From Flavobacterium lipolyticum (GTDB lineage: Bacteria > Bacteroidota > Bacteroidia > Flavobacteriales > Flavobacteriaceae): 64,000 bases of DNA. Below are positions 37,068 through 45,973 of this stretch, in pieces (the stretch's first letter is position 1; each line of letters starts with the position of its first letter). The stretch covers positions 3,596,001 to 3,660,000 of the forward strand of contig NZ_JAJJMN010000001.1 of NCBI RefSeq assembly GCF_020905335.1, read 5' to 3'. Made by a program: the position numbers and the translations under genes. Under the pieces are notes generated by a model that was not told where the DNA came from, made no database searches, and saw only the letters and a program-made list of their open reading frames with translations.

Positions 37068-38393
37068 ATGAATAAATTCTTTGTTAGTTTTGGAAAACCA
37101 TTATTCATCCTGACCATTCTTGTTGTTTTGACTTTTCAAGGGTATTGGATTAGGGTGAATTATGAAAATAAAAAACGTGAAATTCTGGAGCGAACACAAT
37201 CTGAAGCTACTCAGATATTGCTTATGAATTTGTTTAAGGAACCTGCTTTAAAGCAAAAAATTGAAAAGGCAAATAAGTCTAAAACCAAAAAAGTTGAGGT
37301 ATTTGTTTCAGAACCAAAAGTAGAGGTGGTTAAGCAGTATTTAAAAGTTTCCAATACCGGATTGCTTTATCAGCATGAAAAGCTTGACTCCTTTTTGTAT
37401 ACTTCGGTTAGAAAGAGATTGAAAGCATTCCTGAAAAAAGAGGCTGAAATTCAAGTTTATTTTGAAGGTAAGAACGTTAAAAGAACCTATCCCAAAGGGA
37501 TTGTGATTACAGACCAGAACACTACGAAAACAATAAACTCATTTGTACAAGAGAATAACAAATACCGAATTCATATTGTTAATATGGCAGGTGTTGTAAT
37601 TTACGAAATAAAAGAAATTATATTTTTTTCGTTATTTTATGTTTTTCTTTTTCTGATTACTATTTTCATTCTTTTCAGAAGTTTGATTTTCAATCGGAAT
37701 TTATTGCAGAATAAGGAAATTTTCACACGCAACATGACGCATGAGCTGAAAATACCCATTTCAACGATACTGATTGCAACAGAAGCGCTGGAAACCTCTA
37801 CAGTAGAAGAAGAACCTGCAAATGTAAAAAAATATGCAGCGGCCATTCATAGAGCAGCCGATCAGCTTTCTCTTCTGGTGGATTCTATTCTTCAGCATGC
37901 GAGAAGCAGTAATAGTAAGGAGCAATTAACTTTGTCTTCCGTGAATTTACTATCCTTAGTGAAGGAAGCAGGAGAAGATTTAGCTCATATTGTTTTGAAA
38001 AAAAAGGCAGAAATTGTTTTTGAAGATGTGGATAAAAATTTGCAGATCAAGGGCAGTCGGATTCAGCTGAAACAAATATTTCTTAATTTATTTGATAACG
38101 CTCTGAAATATTCTGAAAGGGATCCCAGAATTATAATTTCCGCGGGGAAAATGAACAATACTGTGACTATCAGAATTCAGGACAACGGTATTGGTATTCC
38201 TGAAAAATACAGAGAAGAAATTTTTGCACCTTATTTTAAAATCATGAATGATGACACCCATAATGTAAAAGGATTCGGTTTAGGATTGAGTTTTGTGCGT
38301 GAGTCCTTGAAAAAACAAGGTGGGAGTATTAAGGTTTTGAAACAAAAAACGGAAGGAACTCTAATCGAAATCAAAATACCTGCTTATGAGTAA
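37068..38393 (+). CDS. Sensor histidine kinase
   Basis: A 441-residue membrane kinase. Helices at about 12-28 and 183-205 enclose a periplasmic sensor domain (about 30-180) of no known type. No HAMP is seen. The HisKA has the phospho-accepting His225 (RNMTHELKIPIS). The HATPase_c has NLFDNALKYSE, DNGIGIPEKY and GFGLGLSFVRE. Its stop overlaps the start of the response regulator by 8 bp, so they are translationally coupled. Confidence 0.95.
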   Translation: MNKFFVSFGKPLFILTILVVLTFQGYWIRVNYENKKREILERTQSEATQILLMNLFKEPALKQKIEKANKSKTKKVEVFVSEPKVEVVKQYLKVSNTGLLYQHEKLDSFLYTSVRKRLKAFLKKEAEIQVYFEGKNVKRTYPKGIVITDQNTTKTINSFVQENNKYRIHIVNMAGVVIYEIKEIIFFSLFYVFLFLITIFILFRSLIFNRNLLQNKEIFTRNMTHELKIPISTILIATEALETSTVEEEPANVKKYAAAIHRAADQLSLLVDSILQHARSSNSKEQLTLSSVNLLSLVKEAGEDLAHIVLKKKAEIVFEDVDKNLQIKGSRIQLKQIFLNLFDNALKYSERDPRIIISAGKMNNTVTIRIQDNGIGIPEKYREEIFAPYFKIMNDDTHNVKGFGLGLSFVRESLKKQGGSIKVLKQKTEGTLIEIKIPAYE

Positions 38394-39075
38394 GCCTAAA
38401 ATATTATACTTAGAAGACGATTTTGATCTGGGAGAGATCACTTCAATTCTGCTGGAAAAAAAAGGATTTGAAGTAATATGGGTAGTTGATGGCGTCGATG
38501 GGCTTGAAGTACTAAAAGAGCAATCGTTTGACCTTGTTGTAGCAGATATCATGATGCCAAAGCTTGACGGTTATTCTTTATTGAAGCAAATCAGAGAAGA
38601 TGGAAATACTATTCCACTGATCCTTCTTTCGGCACGAGTGTTGACAGAGGATGTGCTGCAGGGCTTCTCACTAGGCGCAGATGATTATATCCGAAAACCG
38701 TTCAGTGTAGAAGAGCTCACTGCCAGAATCAAAAGGCTCTTGATCAGGAATTTTCCTGCTGTTGATGAACATAAAAAGAAAAGTATCGTTATTGGCGATT
38801 ATGAATATGATCCAGAGAGCTATAAATTAATTCACAAAAAAAGAATGATTACACTTTCTCCACGATCAGGAGAAATACTTTATCGTCTTGTTACCAGTGA
38901 AAACAGAATGCTCCCAAGAAAAGAAACGCTTATTGAGCTTTGGGGGGATGATAGTTTTTTTAATGGAAGAAGCTTAGATGTATTTATTTCAAAACTACGG
39001 AAAAATCTTTCTGAGGATTCCAAAATCAGTATCATCAATATAAGAGCTCAGGGGTATCGCCTGATTATTGATTGA
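38386..39075 (+). CDS. OmpR-family response regulator
   Basis: A 229-residue protein. The receiver (about 4-118) has acidic residues DD (11-12), phospho-acceptor Asp54 (VADIMMP), SAR and the Lys104-Pro pair. The winged-helix DNA-binding domain (about 135-229) has LSPRSGEILYRL, the recognition helix NGRSLDVFISKLRKNL and the wing INIRAQGYRLI. It overlaps the kinase gene by 8 bp. Targets may include the neighbouring peptidase or esterase, which is inference from context only. Confidence 0.95.
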   Translation: MSKPKILYLEDDFDLGEITSILLEKKGFEVIWVVDGVDGLEVLKEQSFDLVVADIMMPKLDGYSLLKQIREDGNTIPLILLSARVLTEDVLQGFSLGADDYIRKPFSVEELTARIKRLLIRNFPAVDEHKKKSIVIGDYEYDPESYKLIHKKRMITLSPRSGEILYRLVTSENRMLPRKETLIELWGDDSFFNGRSLDVFISKLRKNLSEDSKISIINIRAQGYRLIID

Positions 39076-39168
39076 AATAGTAATAATTCACACTTTTTTT
39101 AGAAAAAGAAAATTCTAGAAGAAAAAAGTAATATCTTTTATCCTCTAAAAACAAAAAATGTTACAAGT

Positions 39169-40038
39169 ATGAAAAATGCCAGATTTCTATTGATTGTAGT
39201 GCTGTTATGTATCAATGCTGCAAGTTATGCCGCAAAAGTTGATACCCTGCAAGTTGCGAGTACAGCCATGAGTAAAACCTATAAAGCGGCGGTCGTTTTG
39301 CCTAATTCGTATGCCAAAAGCAAAACGGCATTTCCGGTAATGTATTTACTGCATGGTGCTTACGGACATTTTAGCGACTGGCTGAAAAACACGCCCAATA
39401 AGAAATTAGTGCAAAATTTATCCGATCAGTACAATATGATCATAGTCATGCCTGAAGGAGAAACGTTTAGCTTTTATCTGGATAGTCCGGTAAACAAAGG
39501 AAGTCAGTTCGAAACCTTTATCACACAAGAGGTCGTTCAAAAAGTAGATAAAACATACCGAACCATAAGCAACAGGAGCGGAAGGGTAATCACGGGACTT
39601 TCTATGGGAGGTCACGGCGCTTTGTATTTGTCGGCTAAGCATCCTGATTTGTTTTGTGCTGCCGGAAGTATGAGTGGGGCAGTAGATATGGGAGTAATGT
39701 TACAGAGGGATGCATCGGCACAGGTGGTGAAATTAATGCAGCCTGTATTTGGGGATAAAAGTGACAATTCTGAAATGTATGCACAATATGCTGTACTGGG
39801 AATGTTGGACAAACTTAAAGCAAATAAACTCCCTTTGATTATAGATTGTGGTGTAGATGATTTTTTGATAGAACCCAACAGAGAACTACATCGAAGATTG
39901 GTTTACAACAAAGTAGATCACGATTATACTGAACGTGCAGGAGCGCATACCTGGGAGTATTGGGAGAATTCACTACCCTATCATGTTTTATTTTTTAATA
40001 AAATACTACTTAAAAATCAGCAGGTTACAAAAAAATAA
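39169..40038 (+). CDS. Esterase family protein (alpha/beta hydrolase, EstA/FrsA-like)
   Basis: A 289-residue secreted hydrolase of the putative esterase family that also contains S-formylglutathione hydrolase and feruloyl esterases. A signal peptide ends YAAK (about residue 23). The oxyanion region is LLHGAYGHFSDW. The nucleophile is Ser145 in GLSMGGHGA. Catalytic Asp is in CGVDDFL and His in AGAHTWEYW. The substrate is unknown. It lies 94 bp after the response regulator. Confidence 0.9.
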   Translation: MKNARFLLIVVLLCINAASYAAKVDTLQVASTAMSKTYKAAVVLPNSYAKSKTAFPVMYLLHGAYGHFSDWLKNTPNKKLVQNLSDQYNMIIVMPEGETFSFYLDSPVNKGSQFETFITQEVVQKVDKTYRTISNRSGRVITGLSMGGHGALYLSAKHPDLFCAAGSMSGAVDMGVMLQRDASAQVVKLMQPVFGDKSDNSEMYAQYAVLGMLDKLKANKLPLIIDCGVDDFLIEPNRELHRRLVYNKVDHDYTERAGAHTWEYWENSLPYHVLFFNKILLKNQQVTKK

Positions 40039-40138
40039 TAGAAAAATCGGATAAGAACGGTATCAAATGTTTTTTTTGGTTTGATTTTTGGAATACCTTT
40101 ATATATATATTCTAAAAACAAATAATACCACAGAAATT

Positions 40139-40681
40139 ATGAAAAAGATACTTACCCTATTCGCAGTAGCAGTCGTTGGACTAATCGGATTTTCTAGTTG
40201 TGAAGGACCAGAAGGACCTCCAGGATTGGATGGGCCACGAGGACCAGAAGGACCGGTTGCAGAAGTTTTTGAACTTCAAAATGTTAATTTTTCTTACAAC
40301 GCTACAGACGGTTATAATATCTATCAAAAACTGAATCCGGTAATTTTTGATTCTGATGTGATTTTAATTTACAGATTGGCGGGAACAGTTAATCCAACTA
40401 CTCCGATCTGGCAGCAAATTCCAAGAACCGTTTATACATCAAAAGGCGATTTCGATTATGATTTCGATTTCAGTAAAAGCGATTTCACCATTTTTGCAGG
40501 AGGAAACTATGATTTAGCTTTAACGCCTGAGTTTATAAAAAATCAAACCTTTAGAATTGTAATTGTGCCGGGAGCATTTTCAAGTACTGGTAAATCAGTA
40601 AATAAAGCAGATTACTCAGATTACAATGCTGTTATTAAAAAATACAATATTGATGATAGTAAGGTTAAGAAACTAAACTAA
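40139..40681 (+). CDS. Lipoprotein with a collagen-like segment
   Basis: A 180-residue protein from the ATG at 40139. An upstream in-frame start at 40088 would bury the signal sequence. The lipobox FSSC places the lipid on Cys21. Directly after it lie six G-x-x triplets (GPEGPPGLDGPRGPEGP). The mature domain (about 40-180) has many aromatic strands (YNATDGYNIYQKL, IYRLAGTVNPTTPIWQQIP). This lipobox plus collagen-like spacer design recurs in Bacteroidota surface lipoproteins. Function unknown. Confidence 0.85.
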   Translation: MKKILTLFAVAVVGLIGFSSCEGPEGPPGLDGPRGPEGPVAEVFELQNVNFSYNATDGYNIYQKLNPVIFDSDVILIYRLAGTVNPTTPIWQQIPRTVYTSKGDFDYDFDFSKSDFTIFAGGNYDLALTPEFIKNQTFRIVIVPGAFSSTGKSVNKADYSDYNAVIKKYNIDDSKVKKLN

Positions 40682-40700
40682 TCATTGAAGTATAAAATAA

Positions 40701-40728
40701 AAAGGAGATCGTCAGATCTCCTTTTTTT
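40701..40728. terminator. Bidirectional terminator
   Basis: AAAGGAGATC (40701-40710) pairs with GATCTCCTTT (40715-40724), with a T-run on the right and an A-run on the left. It serves the lipoprotein gene and the TerC-type gene. Confidence 0.85.
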
Positions 40729-40752
40729 ATTGAAACTATTTTTATTTAAGTG

Positions 40753-41718
40753 CTACTCCTTATTCGTATCAGTAAGTTCTTTTTCTGCTCCAAATTTTAA
40801 CGAAACCAGAATACCGGCTAAAAGTGAAAGAGCAATGAAGGCTAAAGATGCCCATTCCGGTACGTGAATGAAATCGTGAAGCAGCATTTTTAATCCTACG
40901 AAACTTAAAATAGCGATAAGACTGTATTCCAGATAGCTGAATTTTGCGAGCATATTGGCTAAGAAAAAGTACATCGAACGCAATCCCAGTATGGCAAAAA
41001 TATTAGAACTGAACACTAGAAAAGGATCAGAAGTAATAGCCAGAATTGCCGGTACACTGTCTACGGCAAAAAGCACATCCATGAATTCGATCACAATCAG
41101 CGCTACAAATAATGGAGTGGCCGCTTTTTTGGCTGTTTTTGTGGGAATGAAAAACTTTTCTCCCTCCATATGGGAAGTGATCGGGATTATTTTTCCTAAT
41201 GTTTTATAAATGAAAGAATCTTTGGGCTGAAAATCTTCATCTTCGCCCGTAAACAACATCTTGATGGCGGTAAAAAGCAGAAAGGCTCCAAATAAATAAG
41301 TAGTCCATGCAAATTTATTAATCAGCATTACACCAAAGAAAATCATTAGTCCACGGAAAACAACAGCGCCCAGAATTCCCCAGAATAAAACACGATGCTG
41401 GTATTTTTGTGGTATTTTGAACGATGCAAAAATAATGGCGATGACAAAAATATTGTCCACACTTAAGGATAACTCAATCAGATAACCGGTTATGAACTTC
41501 ATGGAAGCAACGGCGGGTTTCAGATTGTCAGGATTTGCGATGTAATCTGTAGTATAGAGCCAATAAATAACTCCTGAAAAAAGAAAGGATAGGGTTACCC
41601 AGATCAATGTCCATTTACTTGCTTCCTTAGTACTTATGATATGTGGGTTTTTGTTGAAAACGCCTAAGTCTAAAGCGAGAATAAGTGCAACAGCTATTAA
41701 GAAGAAAATCCAAACCAT
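40753..41718 (-). CDS. TerC/Alx-family integral membrane protein
   Basis: A 321-residue protein with about nine membrane helices. The TerC features are acidic residues inside helices: ALDLGVF near the start, ELSLSVDNIFVIAII in the second repeat, and IEFMDVLFAVDSVPAILA in the centre. The loop between halves (GEDEDFQPKDSF) is charged. The family exports manganese or other divalent cations and is linked to tellurite resistance. A -7 element is at 41742-41749. No manganese riboswitch was recognised upstream. Confidence 0.93.
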   Translation of the reverse strand: MVWIFFLIAVALILALDLGVFNKNPHIISTKEASKWTLIWVTLSFLFSGVIYWLYTTDYIANPDNLKPAVASMKFITGYLIELSLSVDNIFVIAIIFASFKIPQKYQHRVLFWGILGAVVFRGLMIFFGVMLINKFAWTTYLFGAFLLFTAIKMLFTGEDEDFQPKDSFIYKTLGKIIPITSHMEGEKFFIPTKTAKKAATPLFVALIVIEFMDVLFAVDSVPAILAITSDPFLVFSSNIFAILGLRSMYFFLANMLAKFSYLEYSLIAILSFVGLKMLLHDFIHVPEWASLAFIALSLLAGILVSLKFGAEKELTDTNKE

Positions 41719-41741
41719 TAGGATACTTTTTTAGTGATTTA

Positions 41742-41749
41742 CAAAGATA
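41742..41749 (-). promoter_or_regulatory. -7 element of the TerC-family gene
   Basis: TATCTTTG on the minus strand, 24 bp before the start codon. It matches TAnnTTTG. Confidence 0.6.
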
Positions 41750-41892
41750 GTTTTTAAATTATATCAATTATAATTATTTATGCTGTCTGACATTTTCGGA
41801 CAGAATCAGAGAGTTAAGTGTTAAAAGGTGACTTTCAAAATTTATACAAAGTCTGTTCTTTTCGATTGAAAGGACAGACAATATTATAAAAA

Positions 41893-41921
41893 AAAAGTGC
41901 CAACATTACGTTAGCACTTTT
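41893..41921 (-). terminator. Terminator of the GSII gene
   Basis: AAAAGTGC-type stem (41893-41905, with one bulge) pairs with GTTAGCACTTTT (about 41910-41921). The A-run before it forms a T-run for leftward transcripts. Confidence 0.7.
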
Positions 41922-41941
41922 GTATGTGTTCTAAAGCTGAA

Positions 41942-42958
41942 TTACAATGCTGATTTTACAGTTTTGATAATTCTTGCAGCAATTTTATAAGGATCACCGT
42001 TTGAAGCAGGTCTTCTGTCTTCTAGCCAGCCTTTCCATCCTTTTTGTACGGTCATTAATGGAATTCTGATAGAGCATCCTCTGTCTGAAACACCGTAAGA
42101 GAAATCGTGAATAGAAGCGGTTTCATGTTTTCCGGTTAAACGTTGGTCGTTGTAAGCTCCGTAAACTGCAATGTGCTCTGCAGTAACAGGTCTGAAAGCT
42201 TCACAGATTCTTTCGTAAGTAGCCTGGTCTCCACATGTTCTTAATACTTCGTTAGAGAAGTTAGCATGCATACCTGAACCATTCCAGTCTGTATCTCCAA
42301 GTGGTTTAGGGTGGTATTCAATATAGTAACCGTATTTTTCAGTCAAACGATCTAATAAGTAACGAGCAACCCAGATTTCGTCTCCGGCTTTTTTAGCACC
42401 TTTAGCGAATAATTGGAATTCCCATTGTCCGCAGGCAACTTCCTGATTGATTCCTTCAAAATTAATTCCGGCAGCGATACAAAGATCAGCATGCTCTTCG
42501 ACTAATTTTCTTCCGTGAGTATTTTTTCCACCTACTGAGCAGTAGTACATTCCTTGTGGAGCAGGGTAACCTCCAACCGGGAATCCAAGTGGAAGTTGAG
42601 TTTTGGTATCCATGATAAAATACTCTTGTTCAAATCCGAACCAAAAATCATCATTATCATCATCAATTGTAGCTCTACCGTTAGAAGGGTGTGGTTTTCC
42701 GTCAGCATACATAACTTCTGACATTACTAACCATCCGTTGATACGGGTTGGGTCTGGATATATTGCAACAGGAACCAAAAGACAGTCAGAAGATCCACCT
42801 TCGGCTTGTTTAGTAGAGGAACCATCAAATGACCAGTTTCCTAGCTCTTCTAATGTTCCTTTGAAATTTTCATGCTCTTCAACTTTAGTTTTACTTCTAA
42901 GATTTTGGGTTGGTTCATATCCGTCTAACCAAATGTATTCTAACTTAATTTTAGCCAT
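41942..42958 (-). CDS. glnA: Glutamine synthetase, GSII (eukaryote-like) type
   Basis: A 338-residue enzyme that joins ammonia to glutamate with ATP. The length and motifs (EYIWLDGYEPTQNLRSKTK, WSFDGSSTKQA at the beta-grasp, WFGFEQEYF, INQEVACGQWEFQ with metal-binding Glu, WNGSGMHANFS, ETASIHDFSYGVSDRGCSIR) are those of GSII rather than the ~470-residue GSI. The start at 42958 follows a -7 element (43006-42999). It lies head to head with GSIII. Nitrogen-dependent control is likely but no operator was identified. Confidence 0.95.
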   Translation of the reverse strand: MAKIKLEYIWLDGYEPTQNLRSKTKVEEHENFKGTLEELGNWSFDGSSTKQAEGGSSDCLLVPVAIYPDPTRINGWLVMSEVMYADGKPHPSNGRATIDDDNDDFWFGFEQEYFIMDTKTQLPLGFPVGGYPAPQGMYYCSVGGKNTHGRKLVEEHADLCIAAGINFEGINQEVACGQWEFQLFAKGAKKAGDEIWVARYLLDRLTEKYGYYIEYHPKPLGDTDWNGSGMHANFSNEVLRTCGDQATYERICEAFRPVTAEHIAVYGAYNDQRLTGKHETASIHDFSYGVSDRGCSIRIPLMTVQKGWKGWLEDRRPASNGDPYKIAARIIKTVKSAL

Positions 42959-42998
42959 AATAATATAAATTAATTTTTTTGTTTCTTTTTTGTTGGGA

Positions 42999-43006
42999 CA
43001 AATATA
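42999..43006 (-). promoter_or_regulatory. -7 element of the GSII gene
   Basis: TATATTTG on the minus strand, 41 bp before the start codon. Confidence 0.55.
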
Positions 43007-43331
43007 GATTTATTTTTCTACTCCTAAAAATTAGGGGGCTATTTTGTTTGAAGTAGTATTATTTTTTGGATAAGATTAATTTGTGAGGGGGTATATTTTG
43101 AAAAAAGTAATTTTTAATGCCTTAAAAAGGCAAATTCGTAAAAATCAAGGATGTTTTTTAAGTTTTTAGTTTAAGGAATTATGAAAAAATGTTTATTTAA
43201 TGAATAATACTGCGGTGTTTTGTTATATTTCTTTGAATCAAATTCATTATTCTTTGAAAAAACCGCTTAACGTTGAAAAATCATCGAATAAAATTCTCTG
43301 GTTTATGTTTTAAACAGGGGGGTTTATTGAT
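43007..43331. other. Divergent regulatory region of the two glutamine synthetase genes
   Basis: AT-rich, no open frame. Both -7 elements lie at its edges. I could not recognise a nitrogen-regulator site by eye. Confidence 0.5.
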
Positions 43332-43339
43332 TATATTTG
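43332..43339 (+). promoter_or_regulatory. -7 element of the GSIII gene
   Basis: TATATTTG on the plus strand, 50 bp before the start codon. No -33 TTG is visible at the usual distance. Confidence 0.55.
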
Positions 43340-43388
43340 TTTCACTTTTTTTAATGAAAATGATTACGAATTTTTAAACCTACTATAC

Positions 43389-45578
43389 ATGTCAACATTA
43401 CGTTTCCAAGCTTTACAAGAAGCTTCCAACAGAAAGCCTGTACATTTTGAAGAAATAGACAGAAAGTCAAACATTTTTGGTTCAAATGTGTTTAATGAGA
43501 AAGCGATGAAGCAGTTTTTGACTTCTGATGCTTTAAAAGGAGTGAGAGATGCCGTTCAACACGGAACTAAGATAGACAGAAAACTGGCCGATTATATCGC
43601 CATGGGGATGAAAGAATGGGCATTATCAAAAGGTGTAACTCATTATACACACTGGTTTCAGCCGCTTACAGGTACAACAGCAGAAAAGCATGATGCTTTT
43701 TTTGAGACTTCTTATGACGGAAGTGATCCTGTAGAGAAATTCGGAGGAGCACAATTGGTACAGCAGGAGCCTGATGCATCAAGTTTTCCGAATGGAGGAA
43801 TAAGAAATACATTTGAGGCAAGAGGGTATACCGCTTGGGATCCAACTTCTCCGGCATTTATATATGGTACAACCTTATGTATTCCAACCGTATTTATCGC
43901 CTATACAGGAGAAGCGCTCGATAATAAGATTCCATTATTAAGAGCACTATCCGTTATGGATGAGGCCGCGACCGAAGTTTGTAAATATTTCGATAAAAAT
44001 GTAAAGAAAGTTACCGCTACTTTAGGATGGGAACAGGAATACTTTTTAATTGATAAAGCATTAGCCAATTCACGTCCTGACTTAATGATGACAGGAAGAA
44101 CCTTACTGGGGCATACTTCTGCAAAAGGACAACAATTAGATGATCATTATTTCGGTTCTATTCCAACACGTGCTTTAACGTATATGAGAGATTTAGAGCA
44201 GGAATGTATGTTGTTGGGGATTCCGGTAAAAACTCGTCACAATGAAGTAGCGCCAAACCAATTCGAATTGGCTCCGATTTTTGAAGAAACCAATCTGGCT
44301 GTAGATCACAACTCTTTATTAATGGATGTGATGCAGCGTGTAGCGGAACGTCATGATTTTAAAGTATTGTTTCATGAAAAACCTTTTAAAGGGGTAAACG
44401 GTTCCGGAAAACACAATAACTGGTCATTGGCAACAGATACAGGAGTTAATTTATTGAGTCCGAGTAAAACACCAATGAGTAATCTACAGTTTTTAACTTT
44501 CTTTATCAATACAATTAAGGCGGTTAATGATTACGAAACTTTATTGAGAGCATCTATTGCAACAGCAAGCAATGATCATCGTTTGGGAGCTAATGAGGCA
44601 CCACCGGCAATTATATCGGTTTTTATTGGAGCACAATTGTCTAAAGTATTAATAGAATTGGAAAGTGTAACCACCGGGAAATTGTCGCCTGAAGAAAAAA
44701 CAGACTTAAAATTAAATGTAGTAGGGAAAATCCCGGACGTTCTTTTAGACAATACAGACCGTAACCGAACTTCTCCTTTTGCTTTTACCGGAAATAAATT
44801 TGAGTTTAGAGCTGTAGGTTCAAATGCCAATTGTTCTAACGCGATGACTACTCTGAATGCTATTGTAGCCAAACAACTAAGAGATTTTAAAACAGAGGTG
44901 GACTCTTTGATTGAATCTAAAGACATGAAAAAAGACGATGCAATCTTTAATGTTTTGAGAGAATACATCAAGCAGTCTAAAAAAATTCTGTTTGAAGGAG
45001 ATGGATATAGCGAAGCCTGGGAAAAAGAAGCCGCTAAAAGAGGGTTAAGTAATTTTAAAACGACTCCGGAAGCTATTAAAGCTAAGGTTTCAAAACAAGC
45101 TTTGGAGTTATTTGATGAATTAGGAATTTTAAATCACGTAGAAGCTGAAGCACGTTACGAAATTGAATTGGAAGAATACACTAAGAAAATCCAGATTGAA
45201 GGACGAGTATTAGGGGATATTGCCAGAAATCACGTTATTCCAACGGCTATCCGTTATCAAAATACTTTAATCGAAAATGTGAAAGGATTAAAAGAAATTT
45301 TTGGTAAGGAGTTTGAAACTATTGCAAAAGAGCAAATAGTTTTGATTAAAGAAATTTCAGGCCATATTGAAGGAATTAATTCTAAAGTATTGGCTATGAC
45401 GAGTGAACGAAGAACAGCAAACCAATTGACTGATGCACAAAAAATGGCCGAAGCTTACTGCAATAACGTAAAACCTTATTTTGAGGACATTCGTAATCAT
45501 TGTGATAAATTAGAATTATTAGTAGATGATGAAAGCTGGACACTAACGAAGTACAGAGAATTGTTATTTACGAAGTAA
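43389..45578 (+). CDS. glnN: Glutamine synthetase type III
   Basis: A 729-residue enzyme of the long GSIII class typical of Bacteroidota and cyanobacteria. The N-terminal region (FGSNVFNEKAM) and HYTHWFQPLTG, GWEQEYFLID, RHNEVAPNQFELAPIFEE and VNGSGKHNNWSLATD carry the metal, ammonia and ATP sites. A long helical C-terminal extension (about 520-729) helps form the dodecamer. It is divergent from the GSII gene. A terminator follows at 45603. It probably serves ammonium assimilation under a different nitrogen state than GSII. Confidence 0.96.
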   Translation: MSTLRFQALQEASNRKPVHFEEIDRKSNIFGSNVFNEKAMKQFLTSDALKGVRDAVQHGTKIDRKLADYIAMGMKEWALSKGVTHYTHWFQPLTGTTAEKHDAFFETSYDGSDPVEKFGGAQLVQQEPDASSFPNGGIRNTFEARGYTAWDPTSPAFIYGTTLCIPTVFIAYTGEALDNKIPLLRALSVMDEAATEVCKYFDKNVKKVTATLGWEQEYFLIDKALANSRPDLMMTGRTLLGHTSAKGQQLDDHYFGSIPTRALTYMRDLEQECMLLGIPVKTRHNEVAPNQFELAPIFEETNLAVDHNSLLMDVMQRVAERHDFKVLFHEKPFKGVNGSGKHNNWSLATDTGVNLLSPSKTPMSNLQFLTFFINTIKAVNDYETLLRASIATASNDHRLGANEAPPAIISVFIGAQLSKVLIELESVTTGKLSPEEKTDLKLNVVGKIPDVLLDNTDRNRTSPFAFTGNKFEFRAVGSNANCSNAMTTLNAIVAKQLRDFKTEVDSLIESKDMKKDDAIFNVLREYIKQSKKILFEGDGYSEAWEKEAAKRGLSNFKTTPEAIKAKVSKQALELFDELGILNHVEAEARYEIELEEYTKKIQIEGRVLGDIARNHVIPTAIRYQNTLIENVKGLKEIFGKEFETIAKEQIVLIKEISGHIEGINSKVLAMTSERRTANQLTDAQKMAEAYCNNVKPYFEDIRNHCDKLELLVDDESWTLTKYRELLFTK

Positions 45579-45602
45579 TATTTTAGAATATACCCGATTA
45601 AG

Positions 45603-45630
45603 TCCCGTCTTTATTGAGATGGGATTTTTT
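45603..45630 (+). terminator. Terminator of the GSIII gene
   Basis: TCCCGTCT and AGATGGGA (with one G-T pair) form an 8-bp stem followed by eight T. Confidence 0.75.
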
Positions 45631-45973
45631 TTATAGTTTTGTTAAAATAATATCATTATGTCTTTATTTTAACAAATGTTTAAATTGAATTGTGACTAAA
45701 TTATGAAAAGTAGCTTTTTTCTTGCCAACGAAAAAAAGCATTAAAGTAGTTCATCGAGATAGTTTTACACTTCATCGAAAAGTAATTAAGATATTGGAAA
45801 ATAGGTATTTATACCTGTTTTGGTTGGCGATAAGTTTTCTAATTTTGATCATGAAAGAAAGAAAATGAGGCTTTAATTTTTATTTTCGAATGGAGATTTT
45901 GATTGCATGATTTCCCTAAATCACGCTGACCTACGTAATAAAATGTATTAATAACCAATTAAATATATTTATT
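45631..45973. other. Upstream region of the curli operon
   Basis: No gene. It contains two direct repeats TTCATCGA (45750 and 45771) and the palindrome AGGTAT-TT-ATACCT (45803-45816). No perfect TAnnTTTG element with -33 TTG was found close to the first gene, so an activator may be needed. Confidence 0.5.
45750..45778. promoter_or_regulatory. Direct repeat TTCATCGA, 21-bp period
   Basis: TTCATCGA occurs at 45750-45757 and 45771-45778. The start-to-start distance is 21 bp, two DNA turns, as in direct-repeat sites bound by dimeric activators such as LytTR proteins. It lies about 200 bp before the first curlin gene. Confidence 0.45.
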
